The position numbers and the translations under genes are program-made. This document shows, one piece after another, positions 35,231-42,818 of a stretch of DNA of 64,000 nt. The stretch comes from Paraburkholderia adhaesiva (GTDB taxonomy: Bacteria; Pseudomonadota; Gammaproteobacteria; Burkholderiales; Burkholderiaceae), in assembly GCF_021390575.1 (NCBI RefSeq), contig NZ_JAJEJQ010000002.1:62001-126000 (forward strand). Reading direction: 5' to 3'. The notes beneath the pieces are model-generated. The model was not told where the DNA came from. It worked only from the letters and a program-made list of their open reading frames with translations, and searched no databases. Numbering within the stretch: position 1 is the stretch's first letter; every line of letters begins with the position of its first letter.

Positions 35231-36190
35231 ATGGCAAAGGCGTTCGCATCCCAGGCCGACCTCGAAGAGAAGCAGGTCACCTTTACGCAGCTCTCTGAAA
35301 ACGCCTACGCGTACACGACGGAAGGCGATCCGAACTCGGGCGTCATCATCGGCGACGACGGCGTGCTGATCGTCGATACCACGGCGACGCCGGCCATGGC
35401 GCATGATCTGATCGCGAAGATCCGCAGTGTCACCGACAAGCCCATCAAGTACGTCGTGCTCTCGCACTATCACGCAGTTCGCGTGTTGGGTGCATCGGCG
35501 TATTTCAAGGAAGGCGCGCAGCAGATCATCGCGAGCCGCGGCACGTACGAGATGATCGTCGAGCGCGGCGAGGCCGACATGAAGTCCGAGATCGAGCGCT
35601 TCCCGCGTCTTTTTGCGGGCGTCGAGACCGTGCCTGGCCTGACCTGGCCGACGCTCGTGTTCGAAAAAGAAATCACGCTTTACCTCGGCAAGCTCGAAGT
35701 GAAGATCGCGCACCTGGGCGCTGGTCACACGAAGGGCGACACCGTGGTGTGGCTGCCGTCGCAGAAGGTGCTGTTCTCGGGCGACCTCGTGGAGTACGAC
35801 GCCGCCTGCTATTGCGGCGACGCGCAACTCGCCGACTGGCCCGCCACGCTTGAAGCGCTGCGCGCGCTGAACCCCGAAAAGCTCGTGCCGGGCCGCGGCC
35901 CCGCGCTCCTGACGCCCGATGAAGTGAACAAGGGCCTCGATTACACGAAGGATTTCGTGACGACGCTGCTCGCGCAAGGCCACAAGGCGGTGGAACGCAA
36001 GCTCGATCTGAAAGCGTCGATGGCGCTCACGCGCGAAGCGATGGATCCGAAGTTCGGGCACGTGTTCATTTACGAGCACTGCCTGCCGTTCGATGTTTCG
36101 CGTGCTTATGACGAAGCCAGTGGCATCAAGCATCCGCGCATCTGGACTGCGCAGCGCGACAAGGAAATGTGGGACGCGTTGCAGGGGTGA
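35231..36190 (+). CDS. MBL-fold metallo-hydrolase with altered metal motif
   Basis: The 319-residue metallo-beta-lactamase-fold protein has the fold landmarks SGVIIGDDGVLIVDTTATPA, VVLSHYHAVRVLGASAYF, AHLGAGHTKGDTVVWLPSQK and VLFSGDLVEYDAACYCGDA. The usual HxHxDH metal motif reads HYHAVR, so the Asp and last His of metal site 2 are absent, whereas the later His and Asp (GAGHTKGD, SGDLVE) remain. GGAGA precedes ATG 35231, favoured over the in-frame start at 35177. It leads a transcript with the FAD monooxygenase. It may open a ring-derived ester or lactone, which is inference. Confidence 0.85.
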   Translation: MAKAFASQADLEEKQVTFTQLSENAYAYTTEGDPNSGVIIGDDGVLIVDTTATPAMAHDLIAKIRSVTDKPIKYVVLSHYHAVRVLGASAYFKEGAQQIIASRGTYEMIVERGEADMKSEIERFPRLFAGVETVPGLTWPTLVFEKEITLYLGKLEVKIAHLGAGHTKGDTVVWLPSQKVLFSGDLVEYDAACYCGDAQLADWPATLEALRALNPEKLVPGRGPALLTPDEVNKGLDYTKDFVTTLLAQGHKAVERKLDLKASMALTREAMDPKFGHVFIYEHCLPFDVSRAYDEASGIKHPRIWTAQRDKEMWDALQG

Positions 36191-36208
36191 TGTAGCAGGA
36201 GGGGATGG

Positions 36209-36389
36209 GGCTGGAGTTGGCGCTTTGGCGCTGATTCCAGTCGACAGCTCTGCATGGGACCGGAGTAAGTGCTGTGCATGGGGCCGGTGTAAGTGCTTTG
36301 CATGGGACCGGAGTAAGCGCTAAAGCGCTAACTCCGGTCGACAGCTAAAGCGCTAACACCGGCCGACAGCTAAACCACTAACTCCAGTC
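36209..36389 (+). repeat. Hairpin-repeat array: one simple and three nested stems
   Basis: A simple 34-nt hairpin spans 36209-36242 with all 16 positions paired, counting G-T wobbles. Then three left arms (36258-36273, 36282-36297, 36306-36321) are followed by three right arms in reverse order (36324-36339, 36349-36364, 36374-36389), giving nested stems. The middle pair differs from the inner one at two stem positions, both compensated (GGCCGGTGT with ACACCGGCC). Each left arm is preceded by GCATGG and each right arm followed by GACA. It lies between the MBL gene and the monooxygenase, ending about 20 bases before the latter's GGGAG ribosome site. Confidence 0.9.
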
Positions 36390-36424
36390 GACACGACAAA
36401 AAGAAGAGACCGGGAGACACACCG

Positions 36425-38137
36425 ATGATCGACTATCAGACGCTGACGTTCGACTACACACCCTGCTACGAACAGAGCGCGAACGCAAAGGCGAACACGC
36501 ATCCGGTGGCCGTGATCGGTGCAGGGCCTGTGGGCCTCGCCGCCGCCATCGATCTCGCGCAGCAAGGCGTTAACGTGGTGCTCGTCGACGATGACTGCAC
36601 GCTCTCGACGGGCTCGCGGGCCATCTGCTTCTCGAAGCGTTCGCTCGACATCTTCGACCGGCTTGGCTGCGGCGACCGCATGGTCGAGAAGGGTGTGAGC
36701 TGGAACGTCGGCAAGGTGTTCCGCAAGGACGAGCTTGTCTACACCTTCAACCTGCTGCCGGAGAGCGGGCATCATCGCCCGGCGTTCATCAATCTTCAGC
36801 AGTACTACGTGGAGGGCTTCCTGCTGGAGCGCGCGCAAGAACTGCCGAACCTGGAAATCCGCTGGAAAAACAAGGTGACGAGCGTCGCGCAACGCGGCAC
36901 ACCTGGCACGGCTGACGCGCACGTTGCACTGACCGTCGACACGCCCGATGGCCCGTATCAACTGCTCGCGCGCTACGTGGTCGCGGCGGATGGTTCGCGC
37001 AGCCCCGTGCGCACGATGATGGGCCTCGATAGTCATGGCCGCACGTTCAAGGACCGCTTCCTGATCGCCGACGTCAAGATGGAAGCGGACTTCCCGACTG
37101 AACGCTGGTTCTGGTTCGATCCGCCGTTCCATCCGAACCAGTCGGTGCTGCTGCATCGCCAGCCCGACAACGTCTGGCGTATCGACTTCCAGCTCGGCTG
37201 GGACGCCGATCCGGTGGTCGAGAAAACGCCCGAGCGCGTGATCCCTCGCGTGCGCGCGCTACTCGGTCCGGACGTGAAGTTCGAACTGGAGTGGGTGAGC
37301 ATCTACACGTTCTCGTGTCTGCGCATGGACAGCTTCCGGCACGGCAATGTGCTGTTCGCGGGTGACTCGGCGCACCTCGTTTCGCCGTTCGGCGCACGCG
37401 GCGCGAACAGCGGCTTCCAGGACGGCGAGAACCTGGCGTGGAAGCTCGCTGCTGTGCTGGAGGACCGCGCACCCGACGCGCTGCTCGACACGTATGGCAG
37501 CGAACGCGAATATGCCGCCGACGAAAACCTGCGCAATTCCACGCGCTCGACCGACTTCATCACGCCGAAGAGTGCGGTGAGCCGTGTGTTCCGCGATGCC
37601 GTGCTCACGCTCGCTCGCGATCACGCGTTTGCGCGGCAGCTCGTGAACAGCGGACGGCTTTCGGTGCCGGCGGTATTGCGCGAATCGCCGTTGAACACGC
37701 CTGACGAAGATGCGTTCAGCTCATCGATGGAACCGGGCGCTTCATGCGCCGATGCGCCGGTGCTAAGCGGCGACGGACGCGAAGACTGGTTGCTCGCGCA
37801 CCTTGGCGACCGCTTCACCGGACTCGTGTTCTGTCGTGGGGCTTCGCCATTGGATGCTCAATCACTCGATGCATTGCAGACGCTCGCGCGCGGACCGATG
37901 CCGCTCGCCTTCGTCGTGATACTCGAGGGCGATGCCGCGGTGCCCGCGGGCCTGCCGGAAACGGCTGTGATCCTTCGCGACGTGCGAGGGCTCGCGGCGC
38001 GGCGTTACGGTGCCGAAGACGGCGCGTTCTACCTGATCCGTCCGGACCAGCACGTATGCGCTCGTTTCAAACGCTTCGATGCGGCTCGCGTCGAAGCCGC
38101 GCTCAAGCGGACTTTGTGCGTGCAGGGCACGGCGTAA
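36425..38137 (+). CDS. FAD-dependent aromatic-ring monooxygenase (MhpA/PheA type)
   Basis: The 570-residue class A flavoprotein hydroxylase has FAD motif VAVIGAGPVGLAAAIDLAQQ near residues 29-48 and the DG motif in VAADGSRSPVRTMMG. The second FAD motif is in LFAGDSAHLVSPFGARGANS, and a thioredoxin-like C-terminal domain follows (LGDRFTGLVFCRG onwards), as in MhpA and phenol hydroxylases. It would hydroxylate a phenolic substrate with NAD(P)H and O2. GGGAG precedes ATG 36425. Neighbouring IclR regulators and the DUF2783 protein fit an aromatic-compound pathway, but the exact substrate is unknown. Confidence 0.88.
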   Translation: MIDYQTLTFDYTPCYEQSANAKANTHPVAVIGAGPVGLAAAIDLAQQGVNVVLVDDDCTLSTGSRAICFSKRSLDIFDRLGCGDRMVEKGVSWNVGKVFRKDELVYTFNLLPESGHHRPAFINLQQYYVEGFLLERAQELPNLEIRWKNKVTSVAQRGTPGTADAHVALTVDTPDGPYQLLARYVVAADGSRSPVRTMMGLDSHGRTFKDRFLIADVKMEADFPTERWFWFDPPFHPNQSVLLHRQPDNVWRIDFQLGWDADPVVEKTPERVIPRVRALLGPDVKFELEWVSIYTFSCLRMDSFRHGNVLFAGDSAHLVSPFGARGANSGFQDGENLAWKLAAVLEDRAPDALLDTYGSEREYAADENLRNSTRSTDFITPKSAVSRVFRDAVLTLARDHAFARQLVNSGRLSVPAVLRESPLNTPDEDAFSSSMEPGASCADAPVLSGDGREDWLLAHLGDRFTGLVFCRGASPLDAQSLDALQTLARGPMPLAFVVILEGDAAVPAGLPETAVILRDVRGLAARRYGAEDGAFYLIRPDQHVCARFKRFDAARVEAALKRTLCVQGTA

Positions 38138-38145
38138 AACGAGAA

Positions 38146-38169
38146 GCGGACCACGGCCACGTGGTCCGC
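38146..38169 (+). other. Hairpin after the monooxygenase gene
   Basis: GCGGACCACG and CGTGGTCCGC pair perfectly around a 4-base loop, 8 bases after the stop codon. No U-run follows and the next gene is only about 70 bases away. It may mark mRNA processing or weak attenuation between the monooxygenase and DUF2783 genes. Confidence 0.6.
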
Positions 38170-38192
38170 TCGAATGAATTAGCTTTGCATGG

Positions 38193-38226
38193 GACCAGAG
38201 TAAGCGCTAAAGCGCTAACTCTGGTC
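38193..38226 (+). repeat. 34-nt hairpin repeat upstream of the DUF2783 gene
   Basis: This is the cleanest single copy: GACCAGAGTAAGCGCT, loop AA, AGCGCTAACTCTGGTC, with one A-A mismatch in a 16-bp stem. It is preceded by CTTTGCATGG and runs directly into GACAGGAGACAACG and the ATG at 38241. It thus forms the leader and supplies the ribosome site of the DUF2783 gene. Confidence 0.92.
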
Positions 38227-38240
38227 GACAGGAGACAACG

Positions 38241-38468
38241 ATGCTCAATACTCAACCGAACCTGGCGCGCCCCGACGACTTCTACGAAGCGCTCATCGAC
38301 ATGCACCGCGATCTGGACGAGGCGCAAAGCCAGTCGGCCAACGCACAATTGATCCTGCTGCTGGCGAATCACGTCGGTGAGCATGCGGCGCTGATGGACG
38401 CGATCCGCCTGGCGCGTGCAGGCGTGGCGTCGGTGGAGGGCGCGAGCGCCGGCAAGATCGCAGCGTGA
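38241..38468 (+). CDS. DUF2783 domain small protein
   Basis: The 75-residue, probably cytoplasmic helical protein contains DDFYEALIDMHRDLDEAQSQ and AQLILLLANHVGEHAALMDA. I recognise this as DUF2783, a short family of unknown function usually next to FAD monooxygenases. AGGAG lies 8 bases before the ATG. Its position right after the monooxygenase suggests an accessory or regulatory partner, perhaps a small coupling protein; this is inference from context. Confidence 0.83.
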   Translation: MLNTQPNLARPDDFYEALIDMHRDLDEAQSQSANAQLILLLANHVGEHAALMDAIRLARAGVASVEGASAGKIAA

Positions 38469-38589
38469 GCGTCTGAACGGCGGCGTTGAACACCAAACGC
38501 CGCGCCGTCATGTCGGTCAATGTCGGTCATCGGGCGCTTCGCGAATCAAGACGCGCCCGATGCCGACGCAGCCGATCGAGGCGTACCGG

Positions 38590-39072
38590 CTACACCTGCA
38601 TCGACGGCACGTCCTTCATGCAGCGCAGCGCAAACATCGACCGGCTGTGCCGGATGCCTGCAATGCGATAAAGCTTCTCGCGCAGGAAGCGCTCGTAACC
38701 CGCGGTCCCGTCGACCGCAACCTTGATCCAGTAGTCGTACTCGCCCGAGACGAGATAGGCCTCCAGCACCTCGGGCAGCGCGGCGAGCGCTTCGCCAAAA
38801 CGCGCGAGGGCGTCGTCCTCGTGGCGGTCAAGCGTCACTTCCAGAATCACGATGTCCGCGTAGCCCAACCTTTGCTGGTTCACGAGGGCAACGTAGCCAT
38901 CGATATAGCCATCGGCTTCAAGCTGGCGGGTGCGATTCCAGCACGCCGTCGTCGACATACCCACCTGTTCGGCCAGTTCCGCGTTCGAGACGCGTGCGTT
39001 CTTCTGCAGTGCGCGCAGGATCTTGTGGTCCTGGCTGTCGAGCGTTCGGGTAGGGCGTTCGCGGGTGGTCAC
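38590..39072 (-). CDS. Lrp/AsnC-family transcriptional regulator
   Basis: The 160-residue regulator has an N-terminal helix-turn-helix (LDSQDHKILRALQKNARVSN, ELAEQVGMSTTACWNRTRQL) and a C-terminal RAM/ligand domain (VLEAYLVSGEYDYWIKVAVD, IRHSRSMFALRCMKD). It starts with GTG at 39070-39072. It faces a LysE-type exporter gene, a classical pair in which the regulator induces amino-acid export. The gene ends with an intergenic region shared with DUF2783. Confidence 0.88.
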   Translation of the reverse strand: MTTRERPTRTLDSQDHKILRALQKNARVSNAELAEQVGMSTTACWNRTRQLEADGYIDGYVALVNQQRLGYADIVILEVTLDRHEDDALARFGEALAALPEVLEAYLVSGEYDYWIKVAVDGTAGYERFLREKLYRIAGIRHSRSMFALRCMKDVPSMQV

Positions 39073-39403
39073 GGTGAAAAAGAATTTCGTTCAGTGAATT
39101 CGAATATTACCGGAAGGGCGTTCTGCACTGGGCGTCAATCTGCGCAAAAACGGAAGCCTTTACAGGGGGCTGGGCGGTATATTTTCCGACATGCCTTCAC
39201 GCCCGGCACGACCCGTGCGGCCACCTCGCCGACGCGGGGCGCGCCGCCGCTGCCACGAGCAGCGGCGGCCCGTCAGGCCCGGATGCCGTCTTATCGCGGC
39301 GGCCGCCGGACGTTTCGCGCGAAATCCGCGGGACGAGGAGCGTCCGAAGGGCGTGAAGGCATGTAAATACGCCGATTCCATTGCCTTACGCACAAGAACA
39401 ACG
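39073..39403. other. Divergent region between Lrp and LysE genes, with a GC hairpin
   Basis: No gene is seen; a forward frame from 39191 reads into lysE but has Arg-rich composition and no ribosome site. At 39243-39269 GCCGCCGCTG and CAGCGGCGGC form a perfect 10-bp stem with a 7-base loop, in the leader of the exporter gene. It could act as a leader structure. Confidence 0.5.
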
Positions 39404-40027
39404 ATGTCGATCCAGCTGTATCTGTCCTTTCTCGCCGCCGCGCTCGTACTTGTCTACACCCCCGGTCCCGTGAACGTGCTAACCATGAGTCAGGCACTGC
39501 GCGCCGGTTGGCGCCGGGCGCTGCCCTGCGTCTGGGGCGGGACGGCCGCCGTGCTGCTCCAGCTCGCGCTGACTGCGCTTTGCCTCAATTCGCTGCTTCT
39601 CATTAGTGAGCACTCGCTAACAATGCTGCGCTGGCTCGGCGCGGCTTATCTCGTCTGGCTCGGCTTCAAGCAATGGCGCAGCGGCGCACTCGCCGAGCCG
39701 GGCGTCGATGCGTCCGGTGCCAGCCAGCAGCGCGGCCTGTTCTGGCGCGGCTTCGCTACGTCGGGGCTCAATCCGAAGACGCTGCTGTTCTTTCCGTCGT
39801 TTTTTCCGCAGTTCATGAGCACCGGCGCGCAATGGAGCGCCGACCGTCAATACCTGGTGCTGGCGGCGACGTTTGTCGTGCTGTTTGCGCTTGGCGTGGC
39901 GTCGATGGCGCTTTTCTCGCATCGGCTGCGCCACGTGCTGCAACGGCCGAAGCGCGCTCGCGCGGTGAACCGGCTGATGGGCAGCCTGCTGGTCGGAATG
40001 GGGGCGATGATGGCGGGGCTGGGCTGA
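39404..40027 (+). CDS. LysE/RhtB-family amino-acid exporter
   Basis: The 207-residue inner-membrane protein has about six helices. The N-terminus YLSFLAAALVLVYTPGPVNV followed by LTMSQALRAGWRRALPCVWG is characteristic of LysE/RhtB exporters, and GLNPKTLLFFPSFFPQF is the conserved second-half motif. It would expel an amino acid such as a homoserine/threonine-type substrate, using the proton gradient. ATG 39404 was chosen as the family N-terminus. It is divergent from the Lrp regulator. Confidence 0.9.
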   Translation: MSIQLYLSFLAAALVLVYTPGPVNVLTMSQALRAGWRRALPCVWGGTAAVLLQLALTALCLNSLLLISEHSLTMLRWLGAAYLVWLGFKQWRSGALAEPGVDASGASQQRGLFWRGFATSGLNPKTLLFFPSFFPQFMSTGAQWSADRQYLVLAATFVVLFALGVASMALFSHRLRHVLQRPKRARAVNRLMGSLLVGMGAMMAGLG

Positions 40028-40132
40028 GGGTTCCGCACGACGCCATGCAGCGAAGGGCGCGTGAGCGAGCGCTCACCTCACACAGCGTTGCGGTGTTTCA
40101 GGTGTTTGGGGTACTTAAGGTGCTTAAGGCGC

Positions 40133-41098
40133 TTAAGGTTTAGCGGGCACCGTTGCTGACGATGCTGCGCTGCTGGCGTTGAGCGCCGGAGCCGGCGAAA
40201 CCGCTGCCGAAGAGACAGTCGCCGAACTGGAAGCCGCAGGCGCTTCCGCCGGCGTTGCGGCGGTTGCCCTGCTTTCCGGCGATATCGCGGCAGGCGCGGT
40301 GCTGGTGGAATGTGCGACGGCGGCGGGCGCGAGTGTCGTCGCAGGCGCCGTGCTCGCTGTCGCGCCGGTTGCCGCCACACTGGGCTGCACGCCCGCTGCG
40401 ACGGCAGGCACGACCGGCACAAGCACAGGCGTTGCCGCGCCCGGCACCGTCACCGGCTGTGGCGCCAGTGTGCTGACCGCCGCAGTCGCGGGCAAAACGA
40501 TCGGCGGCAGTGGCGTGATCTTGATCGCACCCGTGTCCGGCACCGCCTCGCTGCGCGCGGCTGTGCCCAGATAGCGGCCGACCAGCTCGAAGAAACGTTC
40601 GTAAAAAACCTTCGACTGGATCGTTTCGCTGGAAATCTTGACCATCGAGTCGCTATTCGAGCGGATCGGCAGCGAAACCGACCCCAGAATCGACAGCCCC
40701 ACGCTGGCCGAAGTGTCGCTCTTCTTCAACGCATAGCCGTTCTGCACGGCGTTCACGTAGACCACGCTCATGTTCGAGGCATCGCCGTCGGTGCAGACCA
40801 CGTGCACTTCGACGACGATGTGCGAATCGCTCTCGGGCTGGAAGTTCTTGGTGGCGTCGACGGTGTCGTTGTGCGTCATCGTCGTCATGTAGCCCTGGCT
40901 CAGCAGGGCGCGGCGCGACGCTTCACAGGCTTCGGCACTCGCATAGTTGAAGTTGTGCGAGAACTGGTTCGGCGCGCTGCTCAGCAACTGATCGTCCGAA
41001 AATTTGGGCTTCGTCGACGAGCACGCGCTCACGGCGACGACAGCCGCCGCGAGAAGCGGACTCAGCAAATAGGGGGCGATTCGCGGAAAACGGGGCAT
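40133..41098 (-). CDS. DUF2242 lipoprotein with Ala/Pro-rich tail
   Basis: The 321-residue protein has a lipoprotein signal (AAAVVAVSAC, Cys at about residue 22), then a conserved DUF2242-type region: KFSDDQLLSSAPNQFSHNFN, CEASRRALLSQGYMTTMTHN and KISSETIQSKVFYERFFELV. The last 110 residues are a low-complexity Ala/Thr/Ser/Pro/Val tail. Function is unknown; the family is common in Burkholderiaceae and presumably faces the periplasm. The start MPRFPRIAPY at 41096-41098 was preferred over an ATG 14 codons upstream. It is convergent with the LysE gene. Confidence 0.83.
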   Translation of the reverse strand: MPRFPRIAPYLLSPLLAAAVVAVSACSSTKPKFSDDQLLSSAPNQFSHNFNYASAEACEASRRALLSQGYMTTMTHNDTVDATKNFQPESDSHIVVEVHVVCTDGDASNMSVVYVNAVQNGYALKKSDTSASVGLSILGSVSLPIRSNSDSMVKISSETIQSKVFYERFFELVGRYLGTAARSEAVPDTGAIKITPLPPIVLPATAAVSTLAPQPVTVPGAATPVLVPVVPAVAAGVQPSVAATGATASTAPATTLAPAAVAHSTSTAPAAISPESRATAATPAEAPAASSSATVSSAAVSPAPALNASSAASSATVPAKP

Positions 41099-41426
41099 GT
41101 TCGGAGCGGGCAGCGCAGCATTACATCGGACGGCATGCATTGTAGTTCGGTTCCGGTGCGCATGTCGGAAACGCCCTTTTTTGCTGCGACCCTTAAATCT
41201 GGCCCGCGTAGCGCGTGCCGCTCACTGCGCGCTCGATCGAAGTGGCGCGTTTGAGCTTGAGCGGTATTCGGCGCGTGAGATCACGGTGCGGCTCGATACT
41301 CGTTCGACACCGGACGTGCATGCAAAAAGTACCCCCGCGCGTTACCCGGCGTGAGATCGTGATCGGGGATGTTTGCGCTGATCATCGCATCCGGCACGCG
41401 CGACGGCGTACCAGGCTTTGCAGCAC
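41099..41426. other. Intergenic region between the rubredoxin and DUF2242 genes
   Basis: No gene is seen. Both flanking genes are on the reverse strand, so this should carry the rubredoxin 3' end and the DUF2242 promoter. No clear terminator with a U-run was found. Confidence 0.4.
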
Positions 41427-41846
41427 TCAGAACTCGACGAGCGCGAAATCTTCCTTGCCGACGTCGCAGAGCGGACAGCGCCAGTCGTCGGGCACGTCGG
41501 CCCAGCGTGTGCCGGGCGCGAGACCGTCGTCGGGGGCGCCGGTCTCTTCGTCGTAGACCCAGCCGCAGATCACGCAGACCCATTGCTTGAAGCCGTCGCC
41601 AGAAGACGCGGTGTTCGCGTCCGCGGTGACCTGGGGCGCGTCGGCATCGTTCGCGGGCGGCGTGTCGAGCGCGACGACGAGCGGCGCCGACGTGCCACCC
41701 TCGCGGGCGTCAAGTTGGGTCTGCAGCGTCTTCAGCAGCCGGGCGGCCTCGTCGGCGGTGAGGTCGATCCAGAAGGGATCGCCTGCGCCGTCATTCAGGC
41801 GTTCGGGGGAAAACTGGATTTCGAGGGCAACGCCTTTCTTGTACAT
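41427..41846 (-). CDS. Rubredoxin with N-terminal extension
   Basis: The 139-residue protein has a C-terminal rubredoxin domain of about 50 residues with both iron-binding pairs, WVCVICGWVYDE and WRCPLCDVGKEDF, plus the GLAPGTRWADVPDDW loop. Before it lies an 85-residue extension starting MYKKGVALEIQFSPERLND, containing an acidic/hydrophobic helix (TADEAARLLKTLQTQL) and an Ala/Asp linker. Ordinary rubredoxins have about 55 residues. It probably transfers electrons to an oxygenase or peroxide-reducing partner; the extension may dock it. ATG 41846 was chosen over a TTG two codons earlier. Confidence 0.85.
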   Translation of the reverse strand: MYKKGVALEIQFSPERLNDGAGDPFWIDLTADEAARLLKTLQTQLDAREGGTSAPLVVALDTPPANDADAPQVTADANTASSGDGFKQWVCVICGWVYDEETGAPDDGLAPGTRWADVPDDWRCPLCDVGKEDFALVEF

Positions 41847-41885
41847 GGGCAAAAACGGGGCGGGCTATCCGGAGGACTGCCGCGC

Positions 41886-42023
41886 TTAGAGAAAGTACCG
41901 GGCCGCGAGCGACACCGCGATTCCTGCTACGCCGATCAGCGCCAGAAACTGGAGCAGGGTGAGCGACTTGCTGGGCGTTGCGTTCGGGGTGGCCGGGAGA
42001 GGATTACGGGAAGTCATGTTCAT
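41886..42023 (-). CDS. 45-residue single-span membrane protein
   Basis: The reverse strand reads MNMTSRNPLPATPNATPSKS, then a hydrophobic helix LTLLQFLALIGVAGIAVSLA and ARYFL before TAA at 41886-41888. A polar Pro/Thr-rich N-terminus plus one membrane helix is a plausible small inner-membrane protein. It lies 39 bases upstream of the rubredoxin start in the same direction. An internal ATG at 42015-42017 is an alternative start, and no good ribosome site is visible. Function unknown. Confidence 0.55.
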   Translation of the reverse strand: MNMTSRNPLPATPNATPSKSLTLLQFLALIGVAGIAVSLAARYFL

Positions 42024-42260
42024 GATGCGTGCGGTTGGACGGTGGGCGTCGTGGACGCGGCCCAGACAGGCGCGCGGCGCCAGAGTGTCGCACGATTTGG
42101 CTGGTGCGGGTGCGAATCGTTGCGAACTGCGCGCACGGGCCGCACCGGCGCGTGCGTGTTACTCACCGTCAATCATCGTCGCACTGCGGCCGAGATTATC
42201 GCCGCTAAACCGGCCCCGATTCGTGCACGAGCGCAGATGGACTGTTTCCCGATGGTTGAT

Positions 42261-42818
42261 TCAGGCAAGCAGCCATCGGCGCTCCGCATACTCGAAGAGC
42301 CAGCAGACCGGCAGCGCGCACACCATGCCCAGCGCGACCTGGGCGACGCGGAACAGCGCGACGTCCCACACCGGACCGTGCGCCGGGACGAGCAGGACGA
42401 TCGTCGTCGTGATGCCCGCGAGTCGGGCGGCCGTACCCACGTTCAGGCACCAGCACGCGGTGATCACGATCGCCACTGCGACGAGATATACGACGATGTT
42501 TTCATGGCCAAGCGTGGCGGCCGCGAAGCCGCCGACGCCGCCCGCGAACGCGCCGATGAGCTGGTCTCGCGACTGGCTGAGCGTGTCGGCGTAGTCGTGC
42601 TGGGTGACGGCGATGGCCGTAATGGCGGCCCAGAACGCCTGCTCCGTGTGCAGCGCGCGGCCGATGCTGTAGGCGAGACCCGCGCCGCATACGGCGCGCA
42701 GCGCCATCAGCGTGCCCTGTGCCGCGCGGCTCTTGAGCGGCAGGCGCTTGAGCGCACTCACGGCGGACTGCTGGAGCGAGGTGAGGTAGGCGAAGAGATT
42801 GTCTTGCGGATCGTGCAT
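42261..42818 (-). CDS. FUSC-type membrane protein
   Basis: The 185-residue protein has about five hydrophobic segments. FWAAITAIAVTQHDYADTLS followed by RDQLIGAFAGGVGGFAAATL matches the fusaric-acid-resistance (FUSC) membrane module, and AALGMVCALPVCWLFEYAERR-like residues end it. It is much shorter than full FUSC/AaeB efflux proteins (over 600 residues) and has no cytoplasmic domain, so it is the short form. It may help export aromatic acids, but direct evidence is lacking. Weak ribosome site at ATG 42816-42818. Confidence 0.78.
   Translation of the reverse strand: MHDPQDNLFAYLTSLQQSAVSALKRLPLKSRAAQGTLMALRAVCGAGLAYSIGRALHTEQAFWAAITAIAVTQHDYADTLSQSRDQLIGAFAGGVGGFAAATLGHENIVVYLVAVAIVITACWCLNVGTAARLAGITTTIVLLVPAHGPVWDVALFRVAQVALGMVCALPVCWLFEYAERRWLLA

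Noticed and set aside
36241..36395. CRISPR-like array
   Set aside because: The repeated units are inverted, nested and unequal with no spacers; they are hairpin repeats, not CRISPR.
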